A stretch of DNA of 64,000 bases from Sebastes aleutianus (Eukaryota > Chordata > Actinopteri > Perciformes > Sebastidae), in assembly GCA_916700875.1 (NCBI GenBank), contig CAKAKS010000034.1, positions 11,800,195-11,864,194 on the forward strand. Direction: 5' to 3'. The notes below the pieces were generated by a model. That model was not told the DNA's origin, did not search any database, and worked only from the letters and a program-made list of their open reading frames with translations. Both the position numbers and the translations under genes were made by a program. This document shows positions 52,801 through 61,800 of this stretch, piece by piece; position 1 is the stretch's first letter; every line of letters starts with the position of its first letter.

Positions 52801-55800
52801 GCTTGTTGGAGCAGCGGTTCCGTGCAGCCTTGAGAGACTTCCAGCAATGGTTGGTCAACGCCAAAATCAGCACCGCCAAATGCTTTGATGTGCCACAGAG
52901 TGTCGCCGAGGCCTCCACCGCTCTGCAGAGGATCCAAGTAAGAGACATCTTTTTCTCAGCTCTTATTTAGAGTAGACATCCGTTAAATTCTTGCTATGTT
53001 CTGAAAACATTGGTGACATAAAATTGTGGTCCTCCTCACCGTGGTGTTTTTGCATCTGCAGATTACAGATATCTCTTGGAAATCTCACTTTTTTTTTTAT
53101 TACTGCTTACTTACTCAGTTTTGATTATCTTTATTGCTGCTGGAAATATAAAGTGTTTCCCCAGGACAGAGCTACCAGACACAGAACAGCAAATATACAG
53201 ATTGAATCACATTTTGTTTTTCTTATTCAGGGATAGAAAGAAGTAGAATTGATTTTTATTTGAATGTCACTGACTCCAATCCAGCCTTTTGAGAAAGACC
53301 TACATTTTTAATAACTTTGGTTGCAGGATAGTTAATAATACTCATTCATATGGTCATGTCTGACTGCCACCCAGAATGGCCATATAGCCTCACACTATAG
53401 CCCATTAACCAGCTCCAGTGAGTCAGTAATGATTTCAGAGCAAATAGCTGTTGATGGTGGAGTTAGGGAAGAGTAATTTAGTCACTAACATAAACCAGAG
53501 TTATTCAGCCTGTTGAGGGAATGAAATCAACAATCTTCAACCTTTGGGCTGCTACTGCTGCTTAAGAAGCTTTAAAGGGATAGTTTGGGTGTTTTGAAGT
53601 GGGGTTGTCTGAGGTACTTATTAATAGTCAGAGCATTACCTACAGTAGATGATGGTTGGCACGCCCCCAGTTTGGTGACCAGCTATGTACTGCTTTGGAC
53701 GGGTCTGGCAGCAAAACATATCTTAGCCACCTAAAAGAAAGGTTCATTTTAAAAAAATCAGTATCAGTTTAAGTGTACACTTTATTTAGAATATTTTTGC
53801 CAGTTTACATTGCAGTCAGACAGCTATACAGTCTATGTTTCTGACGGGGAACCGAAGCCGTTATCTATGCTCTTGCCAAAGCAACCAGACTCCATAAATA
53901 AAAAAATATTTTACCTCACAGAACACCGGAGTTGCTGGTCTACTGTTGCCTCGATCAGTTAGTTTGTTTGTGTTATTGTGTGACTTTGGTTAGTTCAGAT
54001 TCAACAAAGTCACACAATAACACAAACAAACTAACCGATCGAGGCAGCAGTAGACCAGCAACTCCCGTGTTATGTGAGGTAAAATATATATATTTTTTTA
54101 TGGAGTCTGGTTGCTTTGGCGAGAGCATAGATGGATTAAACGGCTGTTCAGTTCCCCGTGGTAAAGGGCTGTCTGACAGCAAGGTAAACCGGCGAAAATA
54201 TTCTAAATATAGCGTACTCTTAAACTGATATTGATTTTTTTACGTGAGCATTTCTTTTAGGTGGCTAAAATACGTTTTGCTTCCGGCCCCGTCCACAGCA
54301 GTACGTTGCTTTGCTTCCGTGTGGTGACTCCTGTCTGTTTCTCCAAACTGGGGGGCGTGACGACCGCCTTATACTGCAGGTAATACACTGACTATGGATA
54401 AATACCTCATACAATCTCACTTCAAAACACCTAAACTATCCCTTTAAATCCTCATAAATTTGGGTCCACTCTAAATCCACAGTTACAAACCAGTGCTAGC
54501 TTTTAATTGCTGTACATGGATTGTGCAGGCTAAGTAAAGATTGCCACCACAAAGGAAATAGCTGAAAATGAAATGATGTAATAGTTGAAGAATCAATCCA
54601 ATTTCAATGGGAGATTGCTCGAGGGGATGTCTGTATTGACATGCCCACTGTTGAGTGTCCTCTGGTGGGCTTGTCGGAGTGGCCGTAGGCTGCATAAGCT
54701 GAAAGTGGGCACATAGCCAAGAGGGATAAGAGAAAGCTCGACAGCGGGGTCTCTGTGCCATTCTCTTCAAAAAATATTTGTGTGTCTCTCTTTCTGAGAA
54801 GTCTTTCTCTGAGAAGCTGGCAGGTGTAACAGTCTGGCAGCCTCTTTAGAGCACCCCAGGGCTCTGGCCAAGAGTCAGGTGCTCGTCGGTTAAGGTAGTC
54901 CCCACATCCCTGCACCAGACAGTTAATTACCTCTCAGACACCTGACCATGTCCACCACTACATTACCACCGAGGAATTATCATTATTGCTTTGAGCCAAG
55001 CATAAGTAGTAAGACAATCATTCTGCACTCATAAAGCACAGGGCTTGATTTGTCTTCAACATTTTGTATTCAGTGCGGGTACACATGAAACTACACTTAT
55101 CAATTCTGAGATTTTGGACTATTATGCTTTCATAACATGTCTTCTTTCAGACTAGTGGAAAGAAAACATCCAAAATACACATTTAGATGTTTATTTTACT
55201 TCACTTTTTCTATTTGCCTCAGTAGATTTCTCTTAAATTCACCTAAAGTTAGCATTAGATGATGACTAATTTGCAGATTTAAACATAACATTTCAGAAAA
55301 CTTGTAATACAAAAAATAATGTCGTAATGTCATAATAATGAACTGGGGAAGTTTCATGGTGATATCTATTAGTTAAAATGTTTTACCCTATTCACCTGTA
55401 GTGTCTTGCAAAATGTAGGGAATTTTACAATACATATCTTTAAAGGCTGTTTTCTCAAAATGAGTTTTCCTCCTCTTACTCTGAGCCAGAGATCTCCACA
55501 GAAGCACTTACATACATAAATGATACATGATACATATTTAATAAGATAATGCCTCATTTGCATGTTTAAACATGAACATTTCAGAAAACTTGTAATACAA
55601 AAAAAAAATTACCTTAATGTAAGTTATCAACTGGGGAAGTGTCATGGTGATATCTATTAGTTAGAATGAAGTTAGAAGTTCACACAAAGAGGCAGTTCAG
55701 AGTGTCAAAAGAACATTGGGTTACTTGAAGAGATAATTTTCCAAAAGCATGTCAAAGAAGGAGAGTTTCTGTGTGTGCTCCTTCAGAAGTTTCTAGTGTA

Positions 55801-58800
55801 GCCTTGAGGATGAGAGGGAATGTCACAGAGTATATGGCAGGGAAGGAGAGAGGAATACAGAGGCGTAGCATGTTTTATTTATTATTGACTTGGTGAGGAA
55901 TGTAGAACAATGTTTCCACATGGCTGACCTCCAGGAGGGTTCAGCGTGGGAGGGGCGGGGGCATCCGCTGTGTCACGCTTAATTGGTGGTATACAATGAC
56001 ATTAGCAGGGGGGGAGAATGGTAGTAAGTGTGAAAAAAAAAAATGAATGAACAGAGAAGAAATAAAGAGACACAGAGATGAAGAAAGACTTCATATGCTT
56101 GTGTGTGACTGTACCAAGTGTGTGTATGTGTGTGTGTGTGAGGAGGCTGAAGCTGTAGAGTGTGTAAGTGATGTGCTGACTGCACAGATGGTGGAGTGGT
56201 CCCTGCTGCGCTACTGTCATCGACTCATCTCTGAGGGAGGGGGGTGTGTGTGTGGATGTGTGTGTACATTTTCAGTGGGTGGGTACGGAGGAGCTGTGTA
56301 AAAACCAACACATTTCAGCCTCACTGTACCGTCCTTATCTGTGATTGCCTCCCGGGGTCAAGCCCCTCCTTCTGCCCACGCATATGGAATCGGTAATGGC
56401 TCGGTCTAATTACTGCTTTTGACAATGTAAAGTGAGATCCTGCTGGGACAATGAAAAAAAAATCTGTTGGTCGTGTAGAGAATGGCCATATTGATTTCAG
56501 TTACCCATCAGCCATTGCATCAGAAGTGGAAGACAAAAAGAAGTTGGGGTTTGTCAATCAGTCCATTTCTTTTTTCACTTTCACCCCCTCTTCCCTTTGT
56601 GTTTGTGTGTGTGTGTGTGTTAAATAGTCACAGTTCCTTTGTCTTTGTCTGTGTATCCCCACAGGAGTTCCTGAGTGACAGGGAGCATGGCCAGGCCAGG
56701 CTGAGTACAGTAGGAGCCAGCGGGGAGCTGCTGATGGCTGTGGTGTCCAAAGACAGAGTGGAGGCAATCAAGGCCAAGGTGGCAAACGCCAGAGAGGACT
56801 GGAAGAGCCTGATGAATAACCTGCAGATGAGGGAAGATGCACTCAAGGTTGGTTAAAATTCACTTTTGTTTTGAATGCTGCTTTCTTGGCTAAGGTCTCC
56901 CCTGAAAAAGACAAACTGGACCTCAGAGGGATATGTGGTTAAAAAATGGTTTACTGTACAGTTTGGATGTTTAAATGGATGCAGACTTGGTACTTGTATA
57001 TAGTATTTCTATGTTTGTATCTGTTTCCCTGTTGCCTACCTCTTCAGGGTTCCCATGTGTCCTGAAAAACCTGGAAAATAATTTTTCCAGTCATTGAAAA
57101 CACATGTAAAATGAGAAAAAATAAAAAATGTCCCAGAAAATTATTTCAACATTTTCCTTTCTATCTATCAGAACTAACTAACGTTAAGTTATGTTCAGGA
57201 TCATATGAATGTTCAAATGGTAGTTTATAGATAAGAGTATTTTGAATAGGCCGCTCTCGTTTATGCTGCGGAAATGCTGTGAACACACCCCCAAGTCACG
57301 TCACGTGGATGATATAACATAACGTTGCTTTGTTCCCAACTTGTTTGAATAATGTTAAATTGGTTTGCCTACATCTGCAGGTGTCTTTGCATCATTCTAT
57401 GAACAATTTGTCATAATTTTTAAGCATGTAAGAGATGATTTCATAGATAAGTTATAGCCATAGACTGCACACTTTTTGAATCAGACTTCCACAGAGAGGA
57501 ACATATTAGTGTATGGCACGATCTTTGTCTTTCATACCAGCTAGATCATCACTGAACATGTCTGTCCTGGAAAAAAGAGTGGGAACCTTGCTTATTATTA
57601 ACACTATATACTGTATATAGAGATATTGATATGGATTTTCCATGCATCTTAGATCTGATGCCAGAGAATAATGAATACATAATTTTATTTTCCTTCGTCT
57701 AATAAACTGAGTTATATCAGTTTGTGCAGAGTCAGTCAGTTCATATGAGCATGTTTCTAGTTGTATTTGACTAGTTAAATGTCTCATTTCCAGAACCTTC
57801 AGTCCCAGATGACAGAGTTTGAGGCCAGTGCTGAGCCTCTATATGACTGGCTGAACAGCACGGAGGTCAGAGTTCAGGAGAGCAGCGCTCGGTTACACGA
57901 CCTTCCAACGAAGAAACAGGAGCTCAGCAAACTACAGGTATTGTGGAGGCCGAGGTCATGCTCCTTATAGTTACCAGTGGATTCCTGATTCCTCACGGTA
58001 TTCCTCACAGCTGAACATCACAGCTCTCTTAAAATGCATTACTCCTGTAATTGTTCTGGTTATTATTCATGGGTCAGCCTAGTTTTGACAGTGTTTTATA
58101 GCCACTCCTTGAGCAATATGTTTCCATAATGTAGGATCCATTTTCTGTTTAATTGCATTATGTCACACTGAGAGTACTCCTTCTACAGTTCTCTTCTCAG
58201 CTGCTATCTCTGACATTGTCTCATTTCCTCTCTTCACTCAAATAAACCCCTTCATTACAACATAAATTGAATATTAAGTAGATTTTCAAAGGATACTAAA
58301 TAGTTGTAGCTCTCCATCAGATATGCATCCCTAAAGTGCAATCTGAAATCAGCTGGGAAAAGAGAAGGAACTAATTACATTTGTCGAGCACCACCGGATC
58401 AAAATAGAGCAGCGTCTTGACACAATAGTCAGCGGAAAAGTCCAGAAATCTAATTAATTCTCCTTCTGTCACCGCTGAAGCGCTGCGTGGCTAAAAGGCC
58501 CTTTTTCAGGATGCGATAACAGCCTCTGCCGTGTCTGGCAGAGACAAAAAGAGGAAGAGAGGCACGGAGCGTTAAGAAGATAAAACTGACAATAGAGAAA
58601 AATATATCAAGCCCATCTCAAAGCTCTGCCCTTATCGTTGTTGCTATTTTTGTATTTACTCTGTCTCCCACTGTAGCACTCCTCCTCGTTGCCTTTTGTC
58701 TGGCCCTGCAAGCAATTACATTTCTTCCCCCAGCACCTGAAGTATAATACAATACATGCAGGCTTCAGTGTCTGAACCGGCATTGGCAAAATCCTCTTTA

Positions 58801-61800
58801 CCTTTTCACATATATGCCCCCCTCCTTTGCAGTATTTTATCAGGCTTGTCTCCTTCCTCTGTTCTGAGCTGTGGTGTCTAACCGAATAAGCGCATTTCTA
58901 TTCAAATATGAACATCAAGAGAAATACTGCTGATGCTGTTTTTTTATGATGTTCTTTCCCCCTGTCTTTATCCATGTATTTTGATGTGCTCTGGTTGCTC
59001 TGTCTGTTCTTGTGACATGTTAACCCAACGTTGTGTCCCTCCTCTGTGCCTCCCTTCTCTGTCATCGCTTTCATGTTTTTTGTCGTTTCGTTTCCCCCTT
59101 GACTCAAAATGTGATGGTGCGTACACGCAAACCTCCTCTCCAATGTGCTCCATTTCTTCTCCCACATCCTATTGCTCCTACGTCTTCATTTCTCCATTTC
59201 CATCTCCATCTTTTGCTTCGCACTGGCCCAGTGTGTACTGGAGGAGATGGCCAGTCGGGAGGCAGAGCTGGGCGGGCTCAAGGAAAGAGCTCATCTTCTC
59301 TGGGAGGGACAAGCAGCCGGGAAGGGCTTCGTCCACCGTGTATCCCAGCTGTCAGCACAGTACCTAGCCCTTAGCAACTTAACCAAGGTAACACTGCCCC
59401 CACCCTGTACCCCCCTTTCTTGTCCCCCTTACTGTATTTGTGCTTCTGTCTGAGAAATGCTGCAGCATGCTGAAATGTGCCTCGCTTGATTCATGTACTG
59501 TGTGAGCTAAACACTATGGAGCCTAATCCGTCCAGCCACGTTGTTTACTGTTGTTATTTGCTGTGTCATGCATTATTCCTCCGTCACGGTTGCTGTAATC
59601 AGCTTGCCTCGGGTAAAATATTGCGCCCCAGAAAGTCCCGGTATCCACAGTAATTTACCTGAGCACAAAAATCTATCTTTCACCTCCGAAAGGTCCTCGC
59701 AGCTGCAGCCTCATCAACATGAAAAAGGCCAAGGCTGTGGAGCTTCACCCTTTATCCACTGGAGCACTTCTAAAATGCCAGAGCTGAAATGTGTCAGTGC
59801 TTGGGAATCTGACCTTTTTTGAAGCTCTCATTAGATCGGTCACGCTCTTATGATTAATTTGATGCAGCGTAGAACAAAACGTTACACCGACCTCGAAGCA
59901 CCATTCTCTTACCTCAGGACAATGGGAGTGCCCCAACGATGATGAATGAGATTTATTTACTTTGCCGCTGGCTGGTGGAGCGCTATTTATAGGTCCTCTT
60001 CCCTGCCAGACATGGAAACAGGAATGAAATCATTTAAAATTGCCACTTGTAGATTGTTATTGTAGCTCTGCCTCTCTCTGCTCTACAGTTACACCGATGT
60101 TTAAGATTTACGAGTGATGACTGCAAACAAAATACATTGTGTTTGTGCTGTAATGTGGGGGTGGGAAAGTCTCTGGAGAAGTCTGTGAGGAAAAACAGGA
60201 CTGCAATTTCAAATATATGAAGACAGTGTTGTTGTGAAACAATTGTGTTCTTTGTTTTCAACTCAACGCTTATCTGTTTCTCAGAACCGTTAAAAGACTT
60301 GAAGAGTGTGTTTACAATGCTGTGCTCTGATCTCTACAGGACAGGGCCTCCAGGATTGAACGTATCGTAGGAGAGCACCGCCTCTTTTCTCAGGGGCTTA
60401 AAGAGCTCCAGGATTGGGTGTGTGAAGCCCAGAGGGTCCTCAACACCTGCATCTCCACCACCACTGACAAGGGCGTGTTAGAGGACCGGATGTTACAGCT
60501 GGAAGTAAGGAGGGACAAGACGGGTGGGAATACACCACAATTTTCTGAGATTGGGCTGTTGGTTAATTTTAGACTCAAAAAACTATCCATGCTTCCCCAG
60601 TGATACGTTTCATTCATGTCATGCTGGCCTTTTCAGTGATTACAGGAAATTAGTTTTGTCTCAGAAATGAGAAAATCAGGTCTTGTTGCAGCTAAGCAGC
60701 TGGTAATTAGCCAAGTCTGGCAGTTTTGTGTCCATTTAAACACCCAAATAGAATTTAATTTACGTTGAATTAGTAGGGAAATCTGGAGGTACAGAAAGGG
60801 ACATTGTACTTTTACAAAGTAAATACTACTCAAGCTACATATACTAAGAGCGCTTTCACAAGGCAACTTTTAGTCTGTTTTAATCGAACTCTGGTGCGGT
60901 TCATTTGGGCAGTTGTGAACGCAGTAATCAAACTCTGGTGCGGGCCAAAACAGCTTACGAGAGGTGGTCTCGGACCGCTTCCAAGCGAACCAAAACGCAG
61001 GATGCCTGTGTGGGCATTTGTTAAAATGGACACAGGTAAACGACAGGATAACATGAGTGGGAGAGGACGGACTTGGACTTCTGCAGAAGTCTGATGTTTG
61101 TTTGACATCTGGGCCGAAGGGAACATACAGAATATGCTAAATAAAGTCCAAAAAGATATTGACATTTATAAAGTCATTCGAGATAAACTGGAGGAGAAAG
61201 GATTTGTGCACATGGCAGATGAAAACACTTTGACTGCAATATTTCAAAGTCTGTGATTCCCTGAAGTGGCAGCTCTCCAGACAAAAAGAAATTTGCTCCT
61301 TCCTCCACGCCCTTATTTTTGATGAGGATACCAAGGCCATCACTACAGCAGTATCTTGACACAAAGGAATAATTCAGTTTAGTTTTAGGACGTTGCATCA
61401 GACTAAATGATGTCCTAGGAACTATTCTGGGAATACACCCATCTGGAAAACATGTTACATAAAGCAAAGTAAAGATATTTATTTTAGCCTACAGATAGTT
61501 ATTTTATGTCTGTTCTGTCTCTAGGCCTTACTGGCTGCTCGACAGGAGAGGGAGATCCAGCTGAAGATGCTTCTGACGCGGGGAGAAGCGGTCCAGAGGA
61601 ACACTTCAGCTGAGGGGGTCCCAGTGGTTCGCAAACAGATCCAGGACCTCAAAGACTCATGGGACTCCTTGCTTTCTGCCTCCATTCAGTGTAAAAGGTT
61701 GTCATCATGAACCAATCAATCTGTCAGTTAGTTGATAAATGGGACGGGGAACTGTCTAGCTTCACTTGATTGATTTCAGTTAGTTGAAAGGTTACAGGGA

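Noticed and set aside
53932..54228. Open frames on both strands in the palindromic element
   Set aside because: They arise from inverted repeat symmetry, with no similarity to any protein family I know.
60804..61094. 96-residue open frame at the Harbinger relic
   Set aside because: It crosses the terminal repeat and only its last residues match the Myb-like frame, which then hits a stop; kept as a pseudogene.
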